A stretch of DNA of 46,398 nucleotides, taken from assembly GCA_002423105.1 (NCBI GenBank), contig DIUT01000007.1:1-46398 (forward strand), given 5' to 3'. Source of the DNA: Geobacter sp. UBA6151 (GTDB lineage Bacteria > Desulfobacterota > Desulfuromonadia > Geobacterales > Pseudopelobacteraceae). The position numbers and the translations under genes are program-made. Below the pieces are notes generated by a model, which was not told the origin of the DNA, did not search any database, and saw nothing but the letters and a program-made list of their open reading frames with translations. Position 1 is the first letter of the stretch, and each line of letters starts with the position of its first letter. Positions 17,673-26,922 of the stretch are shown in pieces.

Positions 17673-17686
17673 GTACTGCGCAGTAC
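17673..17686. promoter_or_regulatory. Perfect 14-bp palindrome upstream of the cyclase-like gene
   Basis: GTACTGCGCAGTAC is a perfect palindrome in the 216 bp gap between the LuxR-type regulator and the next gene. There is no loop or T-run, so it is not a terminator. It could be a regulator site, but chance cannot be excluded. Confidence 0.3.
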
Positions 17687-17829
17687 TCTTGGTCCCCGTT
17701 ACATCCGGTCACACTTCATTACATCTCGTGGGTGTACATTTGCCGGAACAACTTCTATTGTTCAATTACGTACATTCAGGTGTGCGTGGATGGTCGAACT
17801 GGTTGGGTTCAGCCCGAAAGGAGACGATA

Positions 17830-18450
17830 ATGGCATCTCATACTGAGACGTGGCATGATGATATGCCCGAGCAGGCTTTAGATGAGCTTGAAAACAGCGA
17901 ATTTACGTTCATGGTGACGACATTCACCGTATCTGGCGCAGTTGATGCCGGTGGCCGTGACATAATAAAGCACTACGATGATCTTATTGCACCGATAAGT
18001 GGCAACCATGGTGGCGCTGAACTTGGTAGCTATGCAGGGCGTACCGTCTCCTGTTTCAAAGGTGCTCAAGATGCTGTGCGTGCTGCTGTTGAGTTGCAGG
18101 CTGCCGTGGAGGAAAAAAATCTTGCCGGTTCTTCCGATACGCCGGTTCTTGCTCGTATTGCTTTGCATACCGGACATGGTTTTTCCGATGCTTTTGAGCA
18201 GCAGTGGGAGGGTGTTGTTGAAGCGTTGCGCTGTGCTTCAGTTGTCCGCGGCGGTGAGGTTTTGCTGACTAATGTAACACTTGAAAGCCTTAATGGCCTG
18301 AAGGAGGTTCCCGATTTGTTGCCGCAGCTGGTGGCTGTGCAAAGAGCGGATGTTAGTTCATGTAAGATACTGTACAGTAATGCGCCGCCCAGAGTTGTCT
18401 GGAGCCCGGCGGAGCGTCATACCAACAGAGCTGCTGCCACTGGCCCCTGA
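17830..18450 (+). CDS. Degenerate class III nucleotide cyclase-like protein
   Basis: The 206-residue protein follows the outline of a class III adenylate/guanylate cyclase domain: an opening strand (EFTFMVTTFTVSG), an AAVELQAAVEEKN helix, RIALHTGHGFSD, and ALRCASVVRGGEVLLT. The two metal-binding Asp residues expected in the FTDI and GD positions are absent (MVTTF, GSYAGRT), so it should not make a cyclic nucleotide. It may bind a ligand or partner. I chose ATG 17830, with aaaggag 8 bases upstream. The family call rests on pattern similarity only and is moderate. Confidence 0.5.
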   Translation: MASHTETWHDDMPEQALDELENSEFTFMVTTFTVSGAVDAGGRDIIKHYDDLIAPISGNHGGAELGSYAGRTVSCFKGAQDAVRAAVELQAAVEEKNLAGSSDTPVLARIALHTGHGFSDAFEQQWEGVVEALRCASVVRGGEVLLTNVTLESLNGLKEVPDLLPQLVAVQRADVSSCKILYSNAPPRVVWSPAERHTNRAAATGP

Positions 18451-18580
18451 CGTTAAAATTCCAGAGTCCTATAGCCATTAATCGGCTTGTTTCTGCTGTG
18501 GCTTGCTTTTGTTTGTGCAATTCTACAGTACTGTTTTTATCTGTTTGCTAAAATTCACCTCGAAGCACCGACGCAGCGAT

Positions 18581-19447
18581 ATGACCATGCATCTGATTGT
18601 CAACAGTCTCTCTGGCGGTTACTCCCTTGCGGTTGGCTTCGAGATTGAAGCCGGTCTCAAACAGGCGGGGTACGTTCCAAAGCAGCATGTGGTGACGACC
18701 CTGGAGGGGGCGCTGCAGGCCAGCACCGCCATTCAGGCGTCTGAACCGGAACCGTACATAGTTGTTGCCGGTGGCGACGGCACCATAAACGCGGTGCTGA
18801 ACGGACTGTTGCCGGGCCGGGCGACATTAGCCGTCATCCCTGTTGGCACCGCCAATGTGCTGGCGCAGGAGCTGGGTATCGTTTCCGTTGATGATGCCGT
18901 GCGCCGTATTGCCGCTGGCGCCAGCAGGGTGCTCAGCGTTGGCGCCATAAGCATAGCTGGCAAAAAGCGTTACTTCAGTCTGATGGCTGGTGTCGGTGTT
19001 GATGGAGCAATTGTTGGCGGGGTTGGAAAGCGCGAAAAACAGCTGCTGAAAAAATGGGCCTATGGCCTGTCAGCCTTGCGTACGCTGTGGCACTGGGACC
19101 GACGGATGCTGAAAGTTTACACCGATAGAGAAGAAGTTATCTGCCATTCTGTCATTGTCAGTAATGCTACACGCTATGCTGGCAGATTTTTGCTGGCTCC
19201 CGAGCAGAGTCTGTCCCTGCCGTCCCTTACCGCGCTTTGCATAACCAGTCAGAGCCGTTTCACCTACGCCAAGCTTGTCCTGACGCTGCTGCTTGGGCGG
19301 AAGCCGTCCGGACAGGGGGTATACCGCTTTGTGGCACGTAACCTGACAGTTGTCGGCAACAAGCCGGTTCAGGTGGATGGTGATTTTGTCGGCTACGGTC
19401 CCGTAGATGTGCACGTAGTGTATGATTTTGCCCGGATTATCCGCTAG
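18581..19447 (+). CDS. Diacylglycerol/lipid kinase family protein (YegS-like)
   Basis: Members of this family phosphorylate lipids such as diacylglycerol at the membrane surface. The nucleotide-binding GGDGTIN motif (VVAGGDGTINAVLNG) and PVGTANVLAQELG are both intact, and the C-terminal beta-sandwich ends with QVDGDF. There is no membrane helix. The ATG at 18581 opens the first strand (MHLIVNSLSGG); the frame could extend to 18503 without family support, and no good ribosome site is visible. The gene meets rimO tail to tail, the two stop codons sharing CTAG. Confidence 0.85.
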   Translation: MTMHLIVNSLSGGYSLAVGFEIEAGLKQAGYVPKQHVVTTLEGALQASTAIQASEPEPYIVVAGGDGTINAVLNGLLPGRATLAVIPVGTANVLAQELGIVSVDDAVRRIAAGASRVLSVGAISIAGKKRYFSLMAGVGVDGAIVGGVGKREKQLLKKWAYGLSALRTLWHWDRRMLKVYTDREEVICHSVIVSNATRYAGRFLLAPEQSLSLPSLTALCITSQSRFTYAKLVLTLLLGRKPSGQGVYRFVARNLTVVGNKPVQVDGDFVGYGPVDVHVVYDFARIIR

Positions 19448-20796
19448 CCCTCTTCAAGCATTTCCGCCACCAGATCGTAGTCCGATGAATCCGTGATCGT
19501 GCAGGGCACGATGTCTCCCACATTTGCCTGGCCGGCGGTGATGTAGACCTGTCCGTCAATGTCCGGGGCCTGGCGGCTGGAACGGCCTTTCAGCAACAGT
19601 TCAGTCTCCTCGCTGTACCCTTCCACGATCACCTGTTCGATTTTTCCCACCAGGGCGCGGTTGCTGCGGAACGAAACCCGCGCCTGCACCTTCATCAGCT
19701 TGCGGTGCCGCTCCCGTTTGACCCGTTCCGACACCTGGTCCGGCATCTCTGCCGCCGGAGTTCCTTCTTCCCTGGAATAGCAGAAGACTCCCAGTCGGTC
19801 AAAACGCGACTGCTCCACAAAGGCAACCAGCGCGGAAAAATCCTCCACGGTTTCGCCGGGGAAACCGACAATCAGCGAGGTACGCAGGGCTATGCCCGGT
19901 ATTTCACTGCGCAGACGAGCGATCAGGGCACGGATCTGTTCTTCCGTGCTGCGGCGGTTCATCCGCTTCAAGACCGGGGTGCTGATATGCTGGATCGGGA
20001 TATCCAGATACTTGCAGAGCTTTGGCTCGGACTTCAGCAGTTCGATCAGTTCGTCGTCAATGCCATCGGGATAGGCGTAAAGCAGCCTGATCCATTTCAG
20101 CCCCTCAATGGTTGCCAGACTGCGGATCAAGCCTGCCAGAGTGGCGCCGCTGCCCAGATCAACGCCATACTTGGTGATATCCTGGGAAACCAGAATCAGT
20201 TCCTTGACGCCGCCCGCAACCAGTCGCCGGGCTTCTTTCAATAACGCCTGCTGGGGGCGTGAACGATAAGCGCCGCGAATGGCCGGAATAGCGCAGTAGG
20301 TGCAGCAGTTGGAGCAGCCTTCGCCGATCTTCAGATAGGCGTACCAACCGGGGGAGGAGTTGAGCCGGGGCAGGGTTTCGTCAAAGATATAGTTGGGATC
20401 ACCCACATACTTTATTTGCCCTTCCTTGTCAGCCTTCTCTGCCAGCAGTTCTGCAACGCGGGGGTAGTCGCCGGTGCCGATGAAGATATCCACTTCCGGC
20501 AATTCCAGGGCCAGCTCCTCCTGATAGCGTTGGGGCAGGCAACCGGCCACGATCAACGTATGGCAACGGCCGTCATGCTTGCGGTCCGCCAGATCCAGAA
20601 TCGCCTCCACACTTTCTTCCCGCGCTTCCTTGATGAAGGAGCAGGTATTGACGATGATCACATCGGCGTCCTTCTCGTCAGTAGTGATCTCAAAGCCCTG
20701 TTGTGCCAGAACCCCCAGCATCACCTCGGCATCCACCAGGTTTTTAGGGCAGCCCAGGCTGACCATGCTTACCTTCTGTTTTGATTCGTTAGTCAC
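19444..20796 (-). CDS. rimO: Ribosomal protein uS12 methylthiotransferase
   Basis: RimO is a radical-SAM enzyme that methylthiolates an Asp of ribosomal protein S12. The N-terminal UPF0004 domain begins VSLGCPKNLVDAE, which is diagnostic of RimO rather than MiaB, with further cluster Cys in VNTCSF and VAGCLPQR. The radical-SAM cluster motif C-x3-C-x2-C is in EGCSNCCTYCAIP, and a C-terminal TRAM domain is present. I prefer the GTG at 20796, with aggtg 4 bases upstream; an ATG at 20811 would add five residues without a ribosome site. Length (450 aa) is normal. Confidence 0.95.
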   Translation of the reverse strand: MTNESKQKVSMVSLGCPKNLVDAEVMLGVLAQQGFEITTDEKDADVIIVNTCSFIKEAREESVEAILDLADRKHDGRCHTLIVAGCLPQRYQEELALELPEVDIFIGTGDYPRVAELLAEKADKEGQIKYVGDPNYIFDETLPRLNSSPGWYAYLKIGEGCSNCCTYCAIPAIRGAYRSRPQQALLKEARRLVAGGVKELILVSQDITKYGVDLGSGATLAGLIRSLATIEGLKWIRLLYAYPDGIDDELIELLKSEPKLCKYLDIPIQHISTPVLKRMNRRSTEEQIRALIARLRSEIPGIALRTSLIVGFPGETVEDFSALVAFVEQSRFDRLGVFCYSREEGTPAAEMPDQVSERVKRERHRKLMKVQARVSFRSNRALVGKIEQVIVEGYSEETELLLKGRSSRQAPDIDGQVYITAGQANVGDIVPCTITDSSDYDLVAEMLEEG

Positions 20797-20979
20797 CGGA
20801 CACCTCGTCATTTGATCAAACAGTTTGCATACATACCTGATTCAAACGGCAGCGGCAAGGGGTTTGTCCGGCCGAAGCGTTATCTACAGGGCAGCTTGAC
20901 ATGGGGATAAACAGGGGTAAGTTTGACGTGACAACAGCACACCCCCCATACAGCAGCTGCTGTTACACCTCCTCCGGAG

Positions 20980-21006
20980 TTGGCAGTGGTTGGCGGAAGT
21001 TGGCAG
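20980..21006. promoter_or_regulatory. Three phased TTGGCRG direct repeats (candidate activator site)
   Basis: TTGGCAG at 20980, TTGGCGG at 20990 and TTGGCAG at 21000 are spaced exactly 10 bp apart, on one face of the helix. They lie about 42-68 bp upstream of a sigma-54 promoter match, a reasonable place for an enhancer-type activator. The third copy abuts a TATAAT at 21007-21012, so a sigma-70 promoter here is an alternative. The rest of this 333 bp gap holds only a CAGCAGCTGCTG palindrome (20951-20962). Confidence 0.5.
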
Positions 21007-21047
21007 TATAATCTCATGTAACCATGCAGTATCACAGCAGATAGCTC

Positions 21048-21064
21048 TTGGCACAGGATTGGCA
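21048..21064 (+). promoter_or_regulatory. Sigma-54 promoter for the lipoprotein gene
   Basis: TTGGCACAGGATTGGCA matches the sigma-54 consensus with a full -24 TTGGCAC and GG at 21050-21051, exactly 10 bases, then GC at 21062-21063. Only one base of the -12 TTGC block differs. Transcription would start near 21075, 55 bases before the ATG. Confidence 0.6.
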
Positions 21065-21129
21065 ATAGACGGTTGATGTGTTGGTGAAGGTTGGTCTTAC
21101 AGCTAATTAGTTGTGCAAAGGAGGCGGAG

Positions 21130-23286
21130 ATGACTATTCACAGATTATGGTTCAGATGGGTTATGTTATTCAGTTTCATCGCAGTTACCGGCATGCTGGC
21201 AGGCTGTAGCAGCGATAGCAGCAGCAAAAGCAACAATGAAGCACTCAGAATTTATGAGATGGCTGTGGCAAAAGGGAGCTTTGCTGCGGTTGCCGGTGAT
21301 GCCACGGCCACCAAGTTCCAGCTCAATCTGAGTGACGTGCCGGAACAGGTACTCTATTTTACCAACAGAGGCGCAACAGAGAGCGGGTATGACAGTACGG
21401 ACAATGTGATGAACAAGGTCTGGCCCAGGGTGTATGGAACAGTTGCGCCGAATGCGGTAATGCAGGCCACCACTGCGGATCAGGGAACTATCAATCTGCT
21501 CTGCATGCTGGACAAGCCGGTGTATAACAAGGGAACGGGTCAGCTTGGTTTTACCGTTACCTACCTTGATGGCCGAAGACCTGCGGCCAATCTCGCCCTT
21601 ACTGATGTGAAAATAATCATTGCGAACAATGCCGCATCAGCTCAACCCGGGGTCTGGTCACAACTGATGGCCGGTGATGCCGGTACGCTGACACCTACTA
21701 AAGATCCCGGCATCTACACTTTCAGTATGCAAAAAACCATTGGAGGCGTCTACGAGTTCACCTCTGCGCCACAACGGAAATCATCAAATCTCACGGTTAA
21801 GAAGTATATAGATAGCTGGCAGACCCGATTTGGCACAGATCCCCCCAACGCCACCATTGCCTACAATGCAAAGGACAATGCGGTTGGGGGGGTACAGGTT
21901 GTCACCCTGAAGAACCCGATTTACAATGAAACAACCGGCGGCATCAGCTTCACGGCAAAGCTTCTGTATGGCACAGCGCCAATTGGGGCCGACGGGTTGG
22001 CTGTGAAAAATCCTTCTCTTTTTATTGATGGTAACAATGGCGGAGATTTTCCCACCTACGCAGATAACGTGTTTTCAATCCAGTACCGTAACAGCACTGA
22101 CTCTGCTATCACGGTCTGGTTGACAGGTGACCAGCCCCCCTGTTCCAAAGCTGAAGCAGCTAATTGTGATACATCAGGCGCACCCTCTGGGTATGCTGAC
22201 AAGTGGAAAGCATTGGCTGCTCCTGGCGGCTCTTTTGAAAAATCAGGCACAAAATTTTACATAATCAAAACAGACGGCACACAACAGAAGATTGATCCAT
22301 CGAATAGTGTGGATCTTGAAACAGGAGAGATATTACGCATTGTGCCTCCTATTGTTTCGCTGTCTCTTGGCGATAGCGGCATTCCCGAATGGTATTACAA
22401 AAGAGGAGGCGGAATTGAAACGGCAGGTACAAATTCGTGGGTGACCAGGAAAGGCGTTTCTATGCCGGCCCCGCCAAATGATGGCTTGGTTTTCGAGCAT
22501 AATGTGCAGGGACATTTTATTAACCCGGCAGGTATTACGCTGCCTGATGAGGTTGTTTGGGATGTAAGCGGTGTGAACGGCGTACACGTCAAAGCGACTA
22601 TGCACTTTGAAGGTCCGGGGTGCGGCACAAGTGCAGATTGTGCGTGTGACAGTAATCCAGGGAGAACCATTAAGATTCCTCTGGAAGCCTATAACGCAAC
22701 CAACAGTGGTTGCCTGTACATCAGCTCAACTGCAAACGGAGACGGTTTCTTCAATACCTGTGTCAATCCCAAGCTCTATCCGTATGATGATATCGGTAAC
22801 ATTATAAAGCCGGACTGGGTTAGTGCAGCAAAAGATTTTACCCTCGACAATGTGCCGGTAGACTATCAGAATGCCGCAATAACAGATTTAGCTAAATACA
22901 ACACGGACTATCCCAATGCGCTTAACTATGGAACGTTAAGTGGCTTTGTGCTGGCGGATGCAGCAGCAGGAGTAGACAAGGCAGGAGTTTCCTACAAAGC
23001 TCTGAAGAGCGCCTACCATATCTGGTGGCGGACCAATCCGGTCGCTCTGGGTTGGCTCAATTACCTGCAAAACAATGTGCTGGGCAAAGGCGAAGTATAT
23101 GGCTGGGCATATGACGAGGTGATGTGGCACTTAGGTGACACGTTTGATAATAATGGAAACCCCTTGAAGAAGGACGGTCAAGTAGATACAAATAATATTT
23201 ACCCGGCCATTACCTGCCCCAGCAAACCGCTGGTCGGCACAAAAGAAGGCAAATATTTAAATATTGATATTCTCTATGTGATGTAA
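21130..23286 (+). CDS. Large secreted lipoprotein of unknown function
   Basis: Residues 1-30 form a lipoprotein signal peptide with lipobox MLAGC, followed by a Ser-rich tether, so it is lipid-anchored outside the inner membrane. The 718-residue protein lacks CxxCH, so it is not a c-type cytochrome. Two related beta-rich segments (around KPVYNKGTGQLGFTVTYLDG and NPIYNETTGGISFTAKLLYG) suggest an internally repeated Ig-like domain. The C-terminal half is Cys- and Trp-containing and different in character. I chose ATG 21130 with aaaggagg upstream. It has its own sigma-54 promoter and terminator, so it is probably a single-gene unit. Function unknown. Confidence 0.75.
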   Translation: MTIHRLWFRWVMLFSFIAVTGMLAGCSSDSSSKSNNEALRIYEMAVAKGSFAAVAGDATATKFQLNLSDVPEQVLYFTNRGATESGYDSTDNVMNKVWPRVYGTVAPNAVMQATTADQGTINLLCMLDKPVYNKGTGQLGFTVTYLDGRRPAANLALTDVKIIIANNAASAQPGVWSQLMAGDAGTLTPTKDPGIYTFSMQKTIGGVYEFTSAPQRKSSNLTVKKYIDSWQTRFGTDPPNATIAYNAKDNAVGGVQVVTLKNPIYNETTGGISFTAKLLYGTAPIGADGLAVKNPSLFIDGNNGGDFPTYADNVFSIQYRNSTDSAITVWLTGDQPPCSKAEAANCDTSGAPSGYADKWKALAAPGGSFEKSGTKFYIIKTDGTQQKIDPSNSVDLETGEILRIVPPIVSLSLGDSGIPEWYYKRGGGIETAGTNSWVTRKGVSMPAPPNDGLVFEHNVQGHFINPAGITLPDEVVWDVSGVNGVHVKATMHFEGPGCGTSADCACDSNPGRTIKIPLEAYNATNSGCLYISSTANGDGFFNTCVNPKLYPYDDIGNIIKPDWVSAAKDFTLDNVPVDYQNAAITDLAKYNTDYPNALNYGTLSGFVLADAAAGVDKAGVSYKALKSAYHIWWRTNPVALGWLNYLQNNVLGKGEVYGWAYDEVMWHLGDTFDNNGNPLKKDGQVDTNNIYPAITCPSKPLVGTKEGKYLNIDILYVM

Positions 23287-23341
23287 GGCAACGTCACGGG
23301 GCTCCTGTTCTGAGCCGTTATTTTCTTTTTCCGCTTCACGA

Positions 23342-23377
23342 ACAGGGCGGCCATATGGCCGCCCTGTCTGCGTTTTT
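23342..23377 (+). terminator. Intrinsic terminator after the lipoprotein gene
   Basis: A perfect 26-bp palindrome (23342-23367, GC-rich arms around CCATATGG) is followed by CTGCG and five T's. The stem is long and strong, so it should end the lipoprotein transcript. Confidence 0.8.
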
Positions 23378-23469
23378 CGGTAAGTGTCCAGAAAACCTTG
23401 ACGAAGCCCTGAAAATAATTGAGCCTGTGCAGCAGATCTATTTGCTTAAGAGTTGAGGAGCGCCACGCA

Positions 23470-24225
23470 ATGAACTACTCATCCCATGTTACCCAGCCGA
23501 TTCTGGTAGTGGCGGCAGTTGCCGCCGAGCTTGATCTGTTAATCGCTTCCCTTATGGACAGGCAGGTGGTGGAGCATCCAGCCTGGCCGGTTGTTACCGG
23601 TTGTTTGGCAGGGACCACTGTTGTCTGTTGCGCCGCTGGACCGGGCACGGCCAATGCCGCCGGGGCAACGGCGGCATTGATTGAGCGCTATCAGCCATCG
23701 CTGGTAATGATGACCGGCTGTGGTGGCGCCTGTCCGGGCAGCGGCCTTGCAGTCGGTGATTTGGCTATTGCGTCCGAAGAGTTGTTTGCCGACCTCGGTG
23801 TGATGACGCCGGAGGGCTGGCTGGATATGCAGGAAATGGGACTGCCGCTGGCCATAACTGCCAATCAGACGCTCTATAACCGTCTGCCCCTTGCGCCGCA
23901 GCCGCTGGAACAGGCGTTGCGCTGTGCCGGGAGTCTGGGCCTGAAGTTGCTGAAGGGGAATTTTGCCACAGTTGCCGCCTGTAGTGGCACGGCGGCGCGG
24001 GGATGGGAGCTGGCAGAGCGCTACCGGGTGATCTGCGAGAACATGGAAGGGGCGGCGACAGCGCTGGTTTGTCTGCGTTACGGTGTTCCCTGTCTTGAAA
24101 TCCGCGGCATCAGCAACCTGGTGGAAGACCGGGACCGTTCCCGATGGAATATCCCGGCTGCCGTGCAGGCCGCCCAGCGCTTTGTAATCAGCTTCCTGGA
24201 ACAGCTCCGGACGGACGCTCCATGA
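23470..24225 (+). CDS. mqnB: Futalosine hydrolase (menaquinone synthesis)
   Basis: MqnB splits the base from futalosine in the alternative menaquinone pathway. The protein is a nucleoside phosphorylase-fold hydrolase: AGPGTANAAGATAALIE near residue 55, then the ICENMEGAATALVCL segment with the catalytic Glu, and the family-specific LEIRGISNLVEDRDRSRW close to the C-terminus. Length is 251 aa. I chose ATG 23470, preceded by gaggag. It overlaps the following radical-SAM gene by ATGA, which suggests co-expression, although that gene has no known menaquinone role. Confidence 0.88.
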   Translation: MNYSSHVTQPILVVAAVAAELDLLIASLMDRQVVEHPAWPVVTGCLAGTTVVCCAAGPGTANAAGATAALIERYQPSLVMMTGCGGACPGSGLAVGDLAIASEELFADLGVMTPEGWLDMQEMGLPLAITANQTLYNRLPLAPQPLEQALRCAGSLGLKLLKGNFATVAACSGTAARGWELAERYRVICENMEGAATALVCLRYGVPCLEIRGISNLVEDRDRSRWNIPAAVQAAQRFVISFLEQLRTDAP

Positions 24226-25976
24226 CACATCTGCCGATCACTATGGCGGAAGCACGCAAGCGGGGCTGGGATGAGCTGGATGTGATCTTTGTCTCCGGCG
24301 ATGCCTATATCGATCATCCGGCCTTCGGCGTGCCGCTTTTGGCCCGCTGGCTTGAGGCCCACGGCTTCCGGGTGGGGATCATCCCCCAGCCGGACTGGCG
24401 CAGCAAAGAAGCGTTCATGGCCCTGGGACGGCCACGGCTGTTTTTTGCGGTGGCGGCCGGGGCCATGGATTCCATGGTGGCCCACTACACCCCCCGCAAG
24501 AAGCTGCGCCACGACGATGCCTACACGCCGGGCAACCGTCACGGCGCCCGCCCCAACCGGGCCACCATCGTCTATACCTCCCGCATCCGTGAAGCGTATC
24601 GCGATATTCCGGTGGTGATCGGCGGAGTCGAGGCTTCACTGCGCCGCCTGGCCCACTACGATTACTGGGACGACAAGGTGCGGCGCTCCATTCTGCTGGA
24701 TGCCAAGGCCGACCTGCTTTGCTTCGGCATGGCGGAACAGGCGCTGCTGGAGGTGGCCCAGCGGATGCGGGACGGCGAGACGCTTGGCGAGATCAGGACG
24801 GTGCGCGGCACCGCCTTTATCAGCCCCCACGGGCCGGAAACAGCGGTGACACTTCCCTCCTTTGAAGAGGCGTCAGCGGACCCGGCAGCCTTCATCACCG
24901 CCTTCCGCCTGGCGGAACGGGAGCAGAACCCCTGGTGCGGCCATCCGCTGGTTCAGGGCCATGGCAACCGGCAGGTGGTCTGCCTGTCCCCCGCCCTGCC
25001 CCTGGATATGGCGGCCATGGATGCCATCTATAGCCTGCCCTTCAGCCGGGAACCGCATCCCTCCTACCGGGAGCCGATTCCGGCCTTTGAGCAGATCCAG
25101 CTTTCCGTCACCACCCACCGCGGTTGTTTCGGCGGTTGTGCCTTTTGCGCCATTGCCGGTCATCAGGGCAAATTCATCCAGTCCAGAAGCCACGTATCGA
25201 TCATGGAGGAGGTTGCCGCGCTGGCACAAAAGAAATGGTTTCACGGGGCCTTAAGCGATCTTGGCGGTCCGACGGCAAACATGTATGGCCTGGCCTGCGG
25301 GGCACAGGATGGCGGCAGGCAGTGTCGCAGACCCAGTTGCCTCTCTCCGGCCATCTGCCCCAACCTGAAAACCGATGACCGGGCAGCGCTGGCCATGCTG
25401 AAGGGGGTCGGCAAGGTGGCCGGGGTCAGGAGTCTTACCATCTCCTCCGGTATCCGCCACGACCTGCTGGCCAGTCAGGAAGGTTATTTCAAGGAACTGC
25501 TGGCTCACCACACCGGCGGGCTGCTGAAGGTAGCGCCGGAACATCTGGCAGAGCAGGTGGTGCGCCTGATGCGCAAACCGGACCGTACCGCCTTTGAACG
25601 GTTTCTGACCCGTTTCCGTGACGAAAACAAGCGTCTGGGAAAACGGCAGGGGGTGGTGCCCTACCTGATGTCCGGGCATCCCGGTTGCACCCTTGAGGAT
25701 ATGGTTTTTCTGGCCGGAGAACTGAAACGGCTGGGGTTGAAAGTGGAGCAGGTGCAGGAGTTTACCCCCACCCCGGCCACAGCGGCGGCCTGCATGTACC
25801 ACACCGGAATCAACCCGGAAACCGGTGAGAAGCTCTTTGTAGCAAAAAGCGACCGGGAAAAGATTCTGCAGAAGGGGATACTGCTCTGGCATCTGCCGGA
25901 ACAGCGCCAGAAGGTGCGGCAGATGCTGCAGAAGGATGGGCGCGGGGATCTGGTGAAGCGTTTGGAAAAATTATGA
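24222..25976 (+). CDS. YgiQ family radical-SAM protein
   Basis: This 584-residue protein has the UPF0313/YgiQ layout: an N-terminal cobalamin-like Rossmann domain (VIFVSGDAYIDHPAFG), a radical-SAM domain with C-x3-C-x2-C in HRGCFGGCAFCAIAGHQG, and a C-terminal family region (VEQVQEFTPTPAT). It should bind a [4Fe-4S] cluster and S-adenosylmethionine; the reaction is unknown. The ATG at 24222 overlaps the mqnB stop; an extension to 24144 lies within mqnB and is unlikely. It converges with the next radical-SAM gene with 6 bases of overlap. Confidence 0.9.
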   Translation: MTHLPITMAEARKRGWDELDVIFVSGDAYIDHPAFGVPLLARWLEAHGFRVGIIPQPDWRSKEAFMALGRPRLFFAVAAGAMDSMVAHYTPRKKLRHDDAYTPGNRHGARPNRATIVYTSRIREAYRDIPVVIGGVEASLRRLAHYDYWDDKVRRSILLDAKADLLCFGMAEQALLEVAQRMRDGETLGEIRTVRGTAFISPHGPETAVTLPSFEEASADPAAFITAFRLAEREQNPWCGHPLVQGHGNRQVVCLSPALPLDMAAMDAIYSLPFSREPHPSYREPIPAFEQIQLSVTTHRGCFGGCAFCAIAGHQGKFIQSRSHVSIMEEVAALAQKKWFHGALSDLGGPTANMYGLACGAQDGGRQCRRPSCLSPAICPNLKTDDRAALAMLKGVGKVAGVRSLTISSGIRHDLLASQEGYFKELLAHHTGGLLKVAPEHLAEQVVRLMRKPDRTAFERFLTRFRDENKRLGKRQGVVPYLMSGHPGCTLEDMVFLAGELKRLGLKVEQVQEFTPTPATAAACMYHTGINPETGEKLFVAKSDREKILQKGILLWHLPEQRQKVRQMLQKDGRGDLVKRLEKL

Positions 25977-26915
25977 TGCGCGGCAGCCCTGATAGCTGTC
26001 CCGTCGCTTCAGTTCGTTCAGTATGGCGTACCACAATTGATTGTTCTTCAACCCCCACTGCGGGGCAACCCTGATTTCCAGCGGTGATGAACCGTACAAC
26101 CGCTGCACGCTGATTCGCGACGGCAGCTGCTCCAGAAAATCCGCAGCAGTGGTTACGTATTGTTCCAGGGTCAGCGGCATGAATTCCCCCCGGCGGTACA
26201 TGGTAGCCAGCTCGGTCCCTTCCACGGCATGCAGCTGGTGCAGCTTCATCGACGTTATCCCCGGCAGGGAATCCAGCAGCGCGGCACTTTTGACGAACTC
26301 CGCCGGTTCTTCCCCCGGAAAACCGTAGATCAGATGGGCACAGATATCAAAGCCCCGGCCGCTGGCCCGTTGTACCGTGTTGACAAAGTCCTCCAGCGAA
26401 TGCCCCCGGTTGATTAGCTCTAAAATGGCGTCGTCCGCCGATTGCAGCCCCAGTTCCAGGCAGACATAGTGTGTGCGGGCGATTTCCGTGAGCAGTTCCA
26501 GGGCTTCGCCGGTCAGGCAGTCGGGGCGGGTTCCCACCGAGATTCCCGCCACGTCCGGCAGGGCCAGGGTGCGGCGGTAGAGGTTGGCCAGATGCTCCAC
26601 CGAGGCATAGGTGTTGGTGTATTTCTGGAAATAAACGATGAACTTCCCGGACCCCAGCCGTTTACGGTGATAGGCCATTCCGGCCAGCACCTGTTCTTCC
26701 AGGGGAATTTCAGCCAGGGTGTCGCGGGGAGAGAAGGAGACGTTGTTGCAGTAGATGCAGCCGCCGGTCCCCTTGCTGCCGTCGCGGTTGGGGCAGGTGA
26801 AACCGGCGTCCACGTTGACCTTGCTCACCCGGCAGCCGAAGCGGCGGCGCAGGTAGTGGCCGTAGGAGTTGATCCGCAGCTCGGGATGGATATGTGGATC
26901 TGTGCACAGAGTCAT
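25971..26915 (-). CDS. YhcC-type radical-SAM protein (TIGR01212 family)
   Basis: The 314-residue protein has the YhcC/TIGR01212 signature: YLRRRFGCRVSKVNVDAG, the radical-SAM cluster region FTCPNRDG and GGCIYCNN, then YFQKYTNTYA and ICAHLIYGFPGE. The cluster Cys residues are in the wider spacing usual for this family. It belongs to the elongator-like radical-SAM superfamily; its substrate is not established. I use ATG 26915; a TTG at 26918 would add one residue. It is followed head to tail by the thi operon on the same strand, but belongs to no known thiamine step. Confidence 0.88.
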   Translation of the reverse strand: MTLCTDPHIHPELRINSYGHYLRRRFGCRVSKVNVDAGFTCPNRDGSKGTGGCIYCNNVSFSPRDTLAEIPLEEQVLAGMAYHRKRLGSGKFIVYFQKYTNTYASVEHLANLYRRTLALPDVAGISVGTRPDCLTGEALELLTEIARTHYVCLELGLQSADDAILELINRGHSLEDFVNTVQRASGRGFDICAHLIYGFPGEEPAEFVKSAALLDSLPGITSMKLHQLHAVEGTELATMYRRGEFMPLTLEQYVTTAADFLEQLPSRISVQRLYGSSPLEIRVAPQWGLKNNQLWYAILNELKRRDSYQGCRAS

Positions 26916-26922
26916 CAAAAGC

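Noticed and set aside
18503..18580. Longer N-terminus for the lipid kinase
   Set aside because: The added 26 residues have no family similarity and the kinase fold starts at MHLIVNS.
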